A DNA stretch of 8,204 nt from an uncultured Oscillospiraceae bacterium (GTDB lineage: Bacteria > Bacillota > Clostridia > Oscillospirales > Oscillospiraceae), in the NCBI GenBank assembly GCA_934561725.1, contig CAKTGW010000029.1, forward strand, positions 1 through 8,204, written 5' to 3'. Position 1 is the stretch's first letter. Every line of letters begins with the position of its first letter. The notes beneath the pieces were generated by a model. That model was not told the DNA's origin. It saw only the letters and a program-made list of their open reading frames with translations, and ran no database searches. The translations under genes were made by a program, and so were the position numbers. Positions 1-6,319 of this stretch are shown here, in pieces.

Positions 1-132
1 GTCTTTACTCCGCGCCACCCCCGCACAAAGCCGCATCTGGATGAGATCCTTGAGGCTGAAAAGGCGCTGGATGTGGAGGCGCTGACAGAAGAGGCCTTCC
101 GGAATATTGAAAGGGTGAAATTACTGCCATGA
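1..132 (+). CDS. C-terminal end of an unidentified protein (5' truncated by the window)
   Basis: The first reading frame is open from base 1 and stops at TGA 130-132, giving 43 residues that begin VFTPRHPRTK and end NIERVKLLP. The fragment is charged, probably helical, and has no membrane segment. The stop overlaps the ATG of cinA as ATGA, so the two genes are almost certainly co-transcribed and translationally coupled. The codon pattern and the coupling make it a real coding end rather than a chance frame. I do not recognise the family. The end of a metal-dependent hydrolase of the TatD type came to mind, but the usual C-terminal residues do not match well, so no function is given. Confidence 0.75.
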   Translation, partial: VFTPRHPRTKPHLDEILEAEKALDVEALTEEAFRNIERVKLLP

Positions 133-1391
133 GTCATGTGTATACTGCGGAGATCCTGGGTGTCGGCACAGAGCTGCTGCTGGGTAATATTGTCAATACG
201 AATGCACGGGATATCTCTGTCATGCTCTCAGAGCTGGGGATCAATGTTTACTGGCACAGCGTGGTAGGGGATAATCCCCAGCGTCTGCGTCAGGTGGTGG
301 ATATTGCCCGGGAGAGAGCGGATATTATCATTACTACAGGCGGCTTGGGTCCCACCTGTGATGACCTGACCAAACAGACTTTGGCTGCCTGCTTTGGACT
401 GGAGCTGGAATTCAATCAGGAGGCGGCAGATCGTATGCGCCGGCACTTTGCCGTACTGAATAAGCCCATGACGGACAATAATCTTCAGCAGGCTTACCTG
501 CCTGTGGGCTGCACAGTGTTCCAGAACCTCTGGGGAACAGCACCGGGCTGCGCCTTTAAGTCCGGAAAAAATATCGTACTGATGCTGCCGGGGCCGCCCC
601 GGGAGTGCAATGCCATGTTCCGTCACTGTGCAATGCCCTATCTGCGCGGACTCAGTGATGAGACGATCGTATCGCATAACCTGCGTATTTTCGGCCTGGG
701 AGAATCCGCTGTGGAGTTCAAGCTCCGGGAACTGATGAACGAACTGACCAACCCCACCCTGGCGCCTTATGCCAAGGAGGGGGAGTGCATGCTGCGCGTA
801 ACGGCCAAGGCACCTACAGAGGCCAAGGCTGAAGCAATGATGGTCCCTGTGATCGAACGGGTTCGGGGCGTGATCGGCGATTATATCTACGGTGTGGATG
901 CAGACAGTCTGGAAGAAGCTGTTTTTGGACTGCTGAAGGAGAAAAATGTTACCTTTTCTGTGGCGGAAAGCTGCACAGGCGGCTTTATGGCCAAACGTAT
1001 TACGGATCTGCCGGGGGCTTCCGGTGTGTTTCCCGGCGGCGTGACGGTCTATTCCGATATGGCTAAGGCCGCCCTGTTGGGGATCGATGCGGAGCTGATC
1101 GCAGAAAAGGGCGCTGTCAGCTATGAGGTGGCTGTAGAAATGGCCTGTAAGGTCCGGGAAAAGCTGGGTACGGATATAGGGATCGGCATTACCGGCGTGG
1201 CCGGGCCGGATACGGACGGCCGCCATGAGGTGGGCGATGTGTTCATTTCTCTGGCAGATGCACAGGGTGTGTACTGCCGTATGTTTACGCTGGGCAAGAC
1301 CCGGGCCAGAGTAAGGCTGGCCGCGGCAAACAATGCCTTTGATCTGCTCCGCCGCCGCCTGTCCGGGCTGCCCATGGAACATCTGGACTGA
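129..1391 (+). CDS. cinA: CinA: competence/damage-inducible protein A, nicotinamide-nucleotide amidohydrolase
   Basis: A 420-residue protein of normal CinA length with both family domains. The N-terminal MoCF/COG1058 domain (about residues 5-172) shows the opening ILGVGTELLLGNIVNTN, the TTGGLGPTCDD loop (69-79) and LPGPPREC (153-160). The C-terminal PncC domain (about 263-415) has AESCTGG (279-285) with the expected catalytic serine at 281, VYSDMAKAALLG (307-318) with the conserved lysine at 313, and GITGVAGP (353-360). In this family the C-terminal domain deamidates nicotinamide mononucleotide to nicotinate mononucleotide for NAD salvage, and many N-terminal domains act as ADP-ribose/NAD pyrophosphatases; both are cytoplasmic. 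The ATG overlaps the upstream stop, and only a weak AAGGGTG stretch lies about 11 bases upstream, so translation is probably coupled. The often-seen neighbour recA is not next to it here. After GVAGP the usual glycine-rich GG stretch is replaced by DTDGRHEVG. Confidence 0.96.
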   Translation: MSHVYTAEILGVGTELLLGNIVNTNARDISVMLSELGINVYWHSVVGDNPQRLRQVVDIARERADIIITTGGLGPTCDDLTKQTLAACFGLELEFNQEAADRMRRHFAVLNKPMTDNNLQQAYLPVGCTVFQNLWGTAPGCAFKSGKNIVLMLPGPPRECNAMFRHCAMPYLRGLSDETIVSHNLRIFGLGESAVEFKLRELMNELTNPTLAPYAKEGECMLRVTAKAPTEAKAEAMMVPVIERVRGVIGDYIYGVDADSLEEAVFGLLKEKNVTFSVAESCTGGFMAKRITDLPGASGVFPGGVTVYSDMAKAALLGIDAELIAEKGAVSYEVAVEMACKVREKLGTDIGIGITGVAGPDTDGRHEVGDVFISLADAQGVYCRMFTLGKTRARVRLAAANNAFDLLRRRLSGLPMEHLD

Positions 1392-1433
1392 GCAAAACCG
1401 GGCGAATTTTCTGTAAAGCATCTGGCGCAGGTA

Positions 1434-1462
1434 TTGATTTTTCATATAAATATGGATATAAT
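1434..1462 (+). promoter_or_regulatory. Sigma-A promoter for the phosphoribosyltransferase gene
   Basis: A -35 box TTGATT (1434-1439) and a perfect -10 box TATAAT (1457-1462) are separated by exactly 17 bases, in AT-rich DNA between two GC-richer genes. Transcription would start near 1468-1470, leaving a leader of about 53 bases. The leader contains only a tiny GCC-GAAA-GGC hairpin (1490-1499) and no riboswitch that I recognise. It separates this gene from the cinA transcription unit. Confidence 0.85.
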
Positions 1463-1522
1463 CAAAGTCAGTGTGCTTCACTAAAAACAGCCGAAAGGCA
1501 AACTTTGGGAGGATTTTAAATC

Positions 1523-2080
1523 ATGCTTACCTATGAGATAGACGTCGCCGGGTTAAAGCGGGAACTGCCGCTCTGCCGCGTTAACGACGATCTCTACATC
1601 GGCGCCTTTGTTATTTTTGGCGACGTCGAGCTTACCGTCCACTGCGCAGCAGAATTGCTCAAGAGAGCTCCGGAATATGACTACCTCATTGCACCTGAAG
1701 CAAAAAGCATCCCTCTGCTCTATGAAATGGCACGCCAGTCCGGCGCAGAAAAATATTTTCTGGCCCGTAAGGGTTCCAAGCTCTATATGCAGGGTACCTT
1801 CGAAGTGGATGTGAAGAGTATTACCACAGATAAAGTCCAGCATTTGGTACTGGATGCCCATGATGCGGAGCTGCTCCGCGGCAAGCGTGTCCTCATTCTG
1901 GATGATGTGATCTCTACCGGCGAGAGCCTCCGTGCTATGGAAGAGCTGGTCAACGAAGCCGGCGCGATCATTGCCGGAAAGATGGCCATTCTGGCCGAAG
2001 GCGCCGCAGCAGACAGGGATGATATCATTTTCCTGCAGAAGCTGCCCGTGTTCAATGCTGACGGCAGCGTAAAGGACTGA
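1523..2080 (+). CDS. Phosphoribosyltransferase-family protein (adenine PRT-like)
   Basis: A 185-residue cytoplasmic protein of the type I phosphoribosyltransferase fold. The diagnostic PRPP-binding loop VLILDDVISTGES is at residues 123-135: hydrophobic strand, two acidic residues, then the STGES phosphate loop. Upstream, YLIAPEAKSIPL (54-65) matches the loop that in adenine phosphoribosyltransferases reads like 'xEarGfxxg', and ARKGSK (81-86) is the flexible catalytic region. Family members transfer ribose 5-phosphate from PRPP to a base in purine salvage, or act as PRPP-sensing regulators. The substrate cannot be read from sequence, so the symbol apt is withheld. The ATG is set by GGGAGGA (1507-1513), 9 bases upstream. 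The gene has its own promoter and terminator and so appears monocistronic. The base preference of residues near 60-65 departs from canonical Apt, which leaves xanthine or another purine base possible. Confidence 0.9.
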   Translation: MLTYEIDVAGLKRELPLCRVNDDLYIGAFVIFGDVELTVHCAAELLKRAPEYDYLIAPEAKSIPLLYEMARQSGAEKYFLARKGSKLYMQGTFEVDVKSITTDKVQHLVLDAHDAELLRGKRVLILDDVISTGESLRAMEELVNEAGAIIAGKMAILAEGAAADRDDIIFLQKLPVFNADGSVKD

Positions 2081-2090
2081 GTACATACCG

Positions 2091-2119
2091 AAAAAGCCCG
2101 CCTTTGGCGGGCTTTTTTT
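2091..2119 (+). terminator. Intrinsic terminator after the phosphoribosyltransferase gene
   Basis: A 7-bp all-GC stem GCCCGCC (2096-2102) / GGCGGGC (2106-2112) with a TTT loop is followed directly by seven T (2113-2119). It lies 15 bases after the stop codon. Five A residues precede the stem, so it may also work weakly in reverse, but no gene converges here. Confidence 0.95.
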
Positions 2120-2171
2120 ATAAATTGTTTTCCTTTTCATGATATTTTTCATCTTCCTGCGTCATAGCAGA

Positions 2172-2193
2172 TGAAAGTACTTTCAAATGAAAG
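2172..2193 (+). promoter_or_regulatory. Palindrome and SD-masking repeat in the sigma-factor leader
   Basis: TGAAAGTACTTTCA (2172-2185) is a perfect 14-bp palindrome just before the ribosome site. Its right arm CTTTC (2180-2184) can instead pair with GAAAG (2189-2193), which covers part of the Shine-Dalgarno sequence AAGGAG (2191-2196). The two pairings exclude each other. This could be a dimeric-protein site or a small translational switch, or it could be chance. No convincing sigma-A promoter is visible between 2121 and 2186, so the operon promoter remains unassigned. Confidence 0.35.
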
Positions 2194-2196
2194 GAG
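2191..2196 (+). promoter_or_regulatory. Ribosome binding site fixing the sigma-factor start at 2202
   Basis: AAGGAG lies 5 bases before ATG 2202. An in-frame ATG at 2187 also exists, but the ribosome site would then lie inside the coding region and nothing similar precedes 2187. The protein from 2202 starts MENNEIIGLYFARDE, which fits the usual N-terminus of this sigma family. Confidence 0.8.
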
Positions 2197-2201
2197 CGGC
2201 T

Positions 2202-2759
2202 ATGGAGAATAACGAGATCATTGGGCTGTATTTTGCCCGGGATGAACAGGCTATCCGTGAAACGGACAGAAAATACGGTGCGCTCTGCAGAAATCTGGCT
2301 CTGCAGATCCTGAATATCTTTCAGGATGCGGAGGAGTGCGTTGCAGACAGCTATCACAGGGTGTGGAACAGTATCCCGCCGCAGCGACCATTGAATTTTC
2401 GCGCCTTTCTGGCAAAGATCGTGCGCAACCAGTCCATCAGCCGCTGGCGCCGCAACAGAGCGGAAAAACGCGGCGGCGGACAGACAGAAGAGCTGCTGTC
2501 AGAACTGGGGGAGTGCCTGCATGCCTCTTCCGGAGACCCGGTCTCGGCTGCGGAAATGCGGGAGCTGACGCGCAGTATAGACGCATGGCTCTCCCGGCAG
2601 AGCAACATGGATCGCTATCTGTTTCTCCGCCGTTACTGGTATGGTGACGCAGTGAAGGACATACAGCGCGCCATTGGACACAGAGGCTGTGCGCAAAGGT
2701 TGCACCGTCTGCGTCTGTCCTTGGGGGCGTGGCTTGAAAAGGAGGGATTTTCTGTATGA
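2202..2759 (+). CDS. RNA polymerase sigma-70 family factor (ECF-like), short recognition helix
   Basis: A 185-residue cytoplasmic protein with the two ECF core domains. Sigma region 2 covers about residues 17-92: DEQAIRETDRKYG, DAEECVADSYHRVWNSIPPQRP (core-binding helix and -10 recognition), then FRAFLAKIVRNQSISRWRRNRAEKR. A linker leads to sigma region 4 (about 122-182), with LFLRRYWYGDAVKDI and RLHRLRLSL. It directs RNA polymerase to a small set of promoters, presumably including its own. The next gene overlaps by ATGA and encodes a membrane protein, the usual arrangement of an ECF sigma and its anti-sigma. One oddity: between the glycine of the helix-turn-helix (G159) and RLHRLR (166-171) there are six residues, HRGCAQ, where family members typically have eight. 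The DNA-reading helix is therefore shortened and lacks the usual S/T-E start. It may be functional, damaged, or affected by a sequence error. Confidence 0.9.
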   Translation: MENNEIIGLYFARDEQAIRETDRKYGALCRNLALQILNIFQDAEECVADSYHRVWNSIPPQRPLNFRAFLAKIVRNQSISRWRRNRAEKRGGGQTEELLSELGECLHASSGDPVSAAEMRELTRSIDAWLSRQSNMDRYLFLRRYWYGDAVKDIQRAIGHRGCAQRLHRLRLSLGAWLEKEGFSV

Positions 2760-4270
2760 GGGCAGAGGATATTTTTGAGGCATTGACCGATATTTCGGAT
2801 AAAAATCTGGCGGCCGAGGCGCCTCGCCGGCGCCACTGGTGGGTGCCGTTAACGGCTATGGCAGCAGTGTTGGCACTTGCAGTAGGGCTGCTGCCGCGCA
2901 TGGGCGGCAGCGCCGGAAACAACGGTAACGATTTGGAGTCAAACGGCAGAGGCTCGGATGGAAGCACCGAGTTTATGTCCTATGCCGGGCCTGCCTTTCC
3001 GTTGTCGGCGCTGGAAGAGGGCTTGACTGCACAGAGAGAACTGATTTGGGATTTTTCACCCTGGCAGCCGGTGTGGTACAGCATTGATGACATGATGACT
3101 GAACTGTCTCCGGAGGCAACGGAGGCCGAACGTGCAGAGGCCAGGGCGCAATATGAGGAATGGTTTCCGGCAGGCGGCTATGAGAGGACCAGCAACGATG
3201 TGCTGCTGCGGGATAAATATACGCTCTCCGGGACAGGGGAGTATACGCTGGTTTATCCCTTTGTGTCCAGCTTCCGGGATCTGAAAGAGTTGAGCCCTGT
3301 TTTGCAGCAAAACGGCCGGCAGTTGGATGGCACGCTCTATGCAGGAACAGAGACGGAGTCGGCTGGCTGGCAGGATTGCCTGAATGTGTATGAGAGCGGC
3401 GAGAGTGAGAGTGTCATGACCGGCCAAAAAGATCTGACCGATATGCCTGTGATCGTCTATCGGCTGACAGATATCAGTGCGCCGGATGAGTCGGAGAATG
3501 CGTTAAATCCCACTCTGGCACTGAACTTTGCTGTGGACTATCAGGAAACGCAGGTGCTTTCCTATGGCTTCAGCGGCGCGGTATATGACCGTGAGACGGG
3601 CACAATGCAGCAGAATACCTCCGTGGGTTCTGCCCGCTGGCGGACTCAGCCCCATATACTGATCGTGATCGGGCAGGATATCGGCTCTATCAGCATCAGC
3701 GGATACCGCAGCGGCGGCTGCGAAGCGGGCAATGAGATGGAAGGCTTTTCGGGCAATATCCGGCGGGAAGAGACTACGCTGGGGGCCGTCCTGAATGAGA
3801 CGATCGGATATTATCAGAGCGAACAGCCGCAATATGAGCAGATGGAAGCGGCAGGCGCAGAGTATAACGCATTTTATAATACGGTCTGCGCCAATATTGA
3901 ACGGTATAGAGAGCAGATAAACGATTTGGAGAGTGTATTCTCCCAGACCATGGGCGTACAGAGAGTCTTTTATCTGATGGTTCCGATCCGGGCGGCAGAG
4001 GGGGATGAGATCCTTATCACCTTGCGGAAGGAGGCAAGCTTTGACTACAGCTGTGCCCAAACAGAGAACCGCGGCGTTTATGGCTATGACCTTCTGGCCG
4101 TGTCGGGAAAGATCCAGTTGGACAGCCAGAGCGTGGGTGTGGAGCATTTTGAGCTCTGCACCATCGTCCGGCAGAATCTGGGACTGGATCCGGCCCGGGG
4201 TATCCTGCAGGTGCAATTGGATCCGGCCGCAGAACAGCACTATTATCTGGAGGTCCGCCGCACGGCATAG
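2756..4270 (+). CDS. Single-pass membrane protein, probable anti-sigma/sensor partner of the upstream sigma factor
   Basis: A 504-residue protein. A short acidic cytoplasmic N-terminus (residues 1-22) ends in APRRRHWW, followed by one hydrophobic segment (about 28-47). A low-complexity Gly/Asn/Ser linker (50-72) then leads into a large domain predicted to lie outside the cell (about 73-504). The RRR before the segment and acidic residues after it support this topology. There is no lipobox cysteine and no zinc-binding HxxxCxxC of ZAS-type anti-sigma factors. The start is supported by AAGGAGG (2739-2745) 10 bases upstream, and its ATG overlaps the sigma stop. The position suggests that the N-terminal ~25 residues hold the sigma factor at the membrane while the external domain senses something. 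The external part has SYAGPAFPLS (75-84), many aromatic/beta-type stretches, a possible helical pair (350-395) and three cysteines (208, 322, 378) before C433 and C468. I know no named domain for it. Function is inferred from context. Confidence 0.78.
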   Translation: MRAEDIFEALTDISDKNLAAEAPRRRHWWVPLTAMAAVLALAVGLLPRMGGSAGNNGNDLESNGRGSDGSTEFMSYAGPAFPLSALEEGLTAQRELIWDFSPWQPVWYSIDDMMTELSPEATEAERAEARAQYEEWFPAGGYERTSNDVLLRDKYTLSGTGEYTLVYPFVSSFRDLKELSPVLQQNGRQLDGTLYAGTETESAGWQDCLNVYESGESESVMTGQKDLTDMPVIVYRLTDISAPDESENALNPTLALNFAVDYQETQVLSYGFSGAVYDRETGTMQQNTSVGSARWRTQPHILIVIGQDIGSISISGYRSGGCEAGNEMEGFSGNIRREETTLGAVLNETIGYYQSEQPQYEQMEAAGAEYNAFYNTVCANIERYREQINDLESVFSQTMGVQRVFYLMVPIRAAEGDEILITLRKEASFDYSCAQTENRGVYGYDLLAVSGKIQLDSQSVGVEHFELCTIVRQNLGLDPARGILQVQLDPAAEQHYYLEVRRTA

Positions 4271-4304
4271 AAAAACTCCCCGGATGTACATATCCGGGGA
4301 GTTT
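4271..4304. terminator. Hairpin terminator between convergent operons (stronger on the - strand)
   Basis: A 13-bp stem (4273-4285 with 4292-4304, core CTCCCCGGAT / ATCCGGGGAG) starts 2 bases after the stop of the membrane-protein gene. Read on the + strand it is followed only by TTTATAAAAA, a weak U-tract. Read on the - strand it is followed by TTTTTCT, a better terminator for the GntR-ABC operon arriving from the right. Confidence 0.75.
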
Positions 4305-4331
4305 ATAAAAATAGTATCCTGATAACATGGA

Positions 4332-4378
4332 CCCCGGAACTGTTGGCTGAAACAGCTATACAGTTCTGGGGCTTTTCT
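4332..4378 (+). terminator. Long hairpin, probable + strand terminator
   Basis: CCCCGGAACTG (4332-4342) pairs with CAGTTCTGGGG (4361-4371) with one G-T pair. An inner stem GCTG (4346-4349) / CAGC (4353-4356) closes on an AAA loop. CTTTTCT follows (4372-4378), which fits a back-up terminator for the sigma/membrane-protein operon. No T-run follows on the - strand. Confidence 0.6.
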
Positions 4379-4400
4379 GCATGGTTTGCAGAGACGGCAA

Positions 4401-4455
4401 CCCCTCCGGATCAGCTTGCACCGATCCACCTCCCCTTGCACAGGGGAGGCTTTGA
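4401..4455. repeat. Palindromic intergenic repeat-like element
   Basis: The stretch begins CCCCTCCGGATC, has an imperfect stem GGATC (4408-4412) / GATCC (4423-4427), and then a perfect 7-bp stem CCTCCCC (4429-4435) / GGGGAGG (4443-4449) with loop TTGCACA, ending CTTTGAG. From memory, elements of this layout (a CCCCTC start, a variable stem, then CTCCCC...GGGGAG and CTTTG) are dispersed between genes in many Oscillospiraceae genomes. Only one copy is in this window, so dispersal cannot be shown here. Confidence 0.5.
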
Positions 4456-4467
4456 GCACGGAATAAG

Positions 4468-4490
4468 AAGGCTTAAGAGGAGCCTTTTTT
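4468..4490 (+). terminator. Intrinsic terminator facing the end of the ABC permease gene
   Basis: AAGGCT (4468-4473) pairs with AGCCTT (4481-4486) around a 7-base loop, and the T-run extends through 4490. It reads best on the + strand although the nearest + gene ends 200 bases upstream. On the - strand the tail is only CTTATT. It sits 2 bases from the permease stop and may act weakly in both directions. Confidence 0.65.
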
Positions 4491-4492
4491 GT

Positions 4493-6319
4493 TTACCAGC
4501 TTGTACTGAGAAAGCTGTCATCCAATGTGATGTTATGGGCTTCCAGCCAGGCGTTGGTGCGGCTGGAGAGTGTGGTGGGATAAGTATAGAAGTAAACGGA
4601 TTCAACTGCGGCGGGCTGATCGCCCTTGGGCTCTGTCATGCCGTAGAACCAGATCTCGATCTGATTGGGATAAAACAGCGCTGCATTTGAGGCGCCAATG
4701 TTGACCAGGCCGATGTGTCCGTCCTTCATATCGGGATAAATGCACTGTGTATACAGCTCATAGGCCTCCTGAGCGGTCAGACTCTGTTCGCTGAAGATAC
4801 CGTCGGGACTGCTGATCTGCACCTGGGCGTCTGCAATGTTTGATTCAGTTACGGGAACAGAGGGCTGCTTGCGGGCCAGAATACCATCCGGAGAATTGAA
4901 AATAGTATTGGCTATTTCTGCCTCAGGGATAGTGGTATCGATATCATCGGTGCGGATATCATAATTTCGCTGCACCTGGCGGCCGTTTTTGAGTTCGTAC
5001 TGCAAAGTCAGCGAAAACTCAAAGGAGCCGTCGCGCTCGTTTCTCTCGCGGTTATCCAGCACGGTGTGGTGGAGCGCAGTGACCCAGCCGATGTTTTCGG
5101 TATCCGTAAAGGTCAGTGAGGCGCCTGCTGTGGATACCTGCACCTCTTGGATGTCCTCGGGAGCGGGGACATAGCGTTCCATTCCAAAAACGTCAGCATC
5201 CAGGCACCAGAGCGTACCGGTCACGAGCAGGGTAAGGATCAGTGCCGGAACGGCCAACTTCTTCATGGGCAGGCGCGTGGTGCTCTTGCGTATGATCATC
5301 TCGGAGAGAATATATCCGACCAGAGTACATACGGCTGTGCTGCCCAGCAGCTGGACCGATGTGGTGTGTTTGCTGTTGCTGTAGTAATAAAGGAAGGTGG
5401 TGAAAAAGGTGATACCGCCGACCAGACCGAAGCCCAAGGTGAAGAGCAGCTTGAACACAGGGCGAAGGATGCGCACGGAGATCACATCTCCGGCTGTTTC
5501 CATGGCCCGCTTGCGGTAGAGCAGCAGCGCTGCGATCAGCAGTGCAGCACCGACCAGAGTATATGCGATCAGCTCAGGCGTAAAGGCATAGGAGCACTGA
5601 GTATAGTCCAGCGTATCGAGGCCGTCGGTATAGCTGTATGCAGAGTGGGAGTTAAGCCAGACGACGGGAGAAAGAAGCAGGATGAAATCCGGGAGAGACA
5701 GCTGAACGCCGAACAGGAGAAGGTCCCCGATGGCGCTGACAAGGAGGCCAAAGACAAAAGCGGCCAGGTTGAGAACCAGATACAGAGCGGGCATGGCCAG
5801 AATATTTCCGGTCAGGTGTGCGCTGAATACGGCGATACCGAAGAAGAGCGTAAACTGTCCCAGGACGATGAACAGCCACTGGATCAGCCATTTGCCCAGC
5901 ATCAGTCCCATGGGCATGGTCAGCAGCAGGGCCAAAGCAACGGCAATCAGGTTTGAGACGATGACCACCGCATAAACAGAGGTGCAGCAGGAAAGGAACA
6001 TGTTCTCGCGCCGGATGGGAAGTGCGGCCATCATATTGGCGCTGCGGGCAGAATAGAGATAGCTGAATACGGCCATGGCACTGACGGCCGCACCGCAGAA
6101 GGCAATTATGCAGGCAAGCTGCGTGCTTAGATATATGGTTTCTATGGCATAGCGCATACGGTCAGCGTAGTCGAGATCTCCGCAGCCAATCAGATGGGTG
6201 CGCAGAAACAGGGGAAGGACAATGCACTGGGCTGCCAGATACAGGATAGCCAGCAGATAAAAGCGGCTGAGAGTTTTCTTAAAGATTGCCGGACTAAAGA
6301 ATGATGTCTTTGACTGCAT
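4493..6319 (-). CDS. ABC transporter permease with a large C-terminal external domain
   Basis: The 608-residue membrane component pairs with the ATPase encoded just upstream. About nine hydrophobic segments are visible, near residues 20-39, 68-90, 112-139, 147-168, 174-203, 249-268, 290-312, 323-343 and 354-374. Positive loops (92-105 with ALPIRREN; 269-289; 344-354) fall inside and the acidic loop 204-248 outside, so the N-terminus is in the cytoplasm and residues ~375-608 are outside. That tail looks like a folded mixed alpha/beta domain and contains two copies of an SPDGI motif (476-480, 504-508). The start ATG at 6319-6317 overlaps the end of the ATPase gene and has GGGAGGT (6333-6327) 7 bases upstream; a longer in-frame start at 6406 lacks support. 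Permeases of GntR/YtrA-linked systems are tied to antibiotic or envelope-stress responses. The substrate is unknown, and it may be a sensor or flippase-like exporter. Confidence 0.88.
   Translation of the reverse strand: MQSKTSFFSPAIFKKTLSRFYLLAILYLAAQCIVLPLFLRTHLIGCGDLDYADRMRYAIETIYLSTQLACIIAFCGAAVSAMAVFSYLYSARSANMMAALPIRRENMFLSCCTSVYAVVIVSNLIAVALALLLTMPMGLMLGKWLIQWLFIVLGQFTLFFGIAVFSAHLTGNILAMPALYLVLNLAAFVFGLLVSAIGDLLLFGVQLSLPDFILLLSPVVWLNSHSAYSYTDGLDTLDYTQCSYAFTPELIAYTLVGAALLIAALLLYRKRAMETAGDVISVRILRPVFKLLFTLGFGLVGGITFFTTFLYYYSNSKHTTSVQLLGSTAVCTLVGYILSEMIIRKSTTRLPMKKLAVPALILTLLVTGTLWCLDADVFGMERYVPAPEDIQEVQVSTAGASLTFTDTENIGWVTALHHTVLDNRERNERDGSFEFSLTLQYELKNGRQVQRNYDIRTDDIDTTIPEAEIANTIFNSPDGILARKQPSVPVTESNIADAQVQISSPDGIFSEQSLTAQEAYELYTQCIYPDMKDGHIGLVNIGASNAALFYPNQIEIWFYGMTEPKGDQPAAVESVYFYTYPTTLSSRTNAWLEAHNITLDDSFLSTSW

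Noticed and set aside
228..1481. Long open frame of 417 codons on the - strand across cinA
   Set aside because: It lies antisense to a clear cinA gene, has His/Cys/Gln-rich composition typical of a reverse-strand shadow, and has no ribosome site or family features.
1463..1522. Leader of the phosphoribosyltransferase gene considered as a purine riboswitch
   Set aside because: At about 53 bases it is short, and it contains only a 3-bp GAAA-loop hairpin, with no conserved aptamer core or competing terminator.
1553..2152. 199-codon open frame on the - strand through the phosphoribosyltransferase and its terminator
   Set aside because: It reads through a strong hairpin terminator and is antisense to a gene with a clear PRPP motif.
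2437..2967. Overlapping - strand frames across the sigma/membrane-protein junction
   Set aside because: They have Arg/Pro/Ser-rich shadow composition, no start context, and conflict with two coupled + strand genes.
4332..4371. Long inverted repeat considered as an insertion-sequence or MITE end
   Set aside because: The arms form one compact hairpin with a CTTTTCT tail and no flanking target duplication is visible, so a terminator is the simpler reading.
3503..4459. 318-codon open frame on the - strand across the membrane-protein gene
   Set aside because: It is antisense to the better-supported gene, runs through the hairpin terminators, and has Cys/Leu-rich shadow-like composition with no recognisable motif.
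5147..5956. 269-codon open frame on the + strand opposite the permease
   Set aside because: It is extremely Gln/Asp/Gly-rich, the expected reverse image of a Leu/Ala-rich membrane protein, and has no ribosome site.
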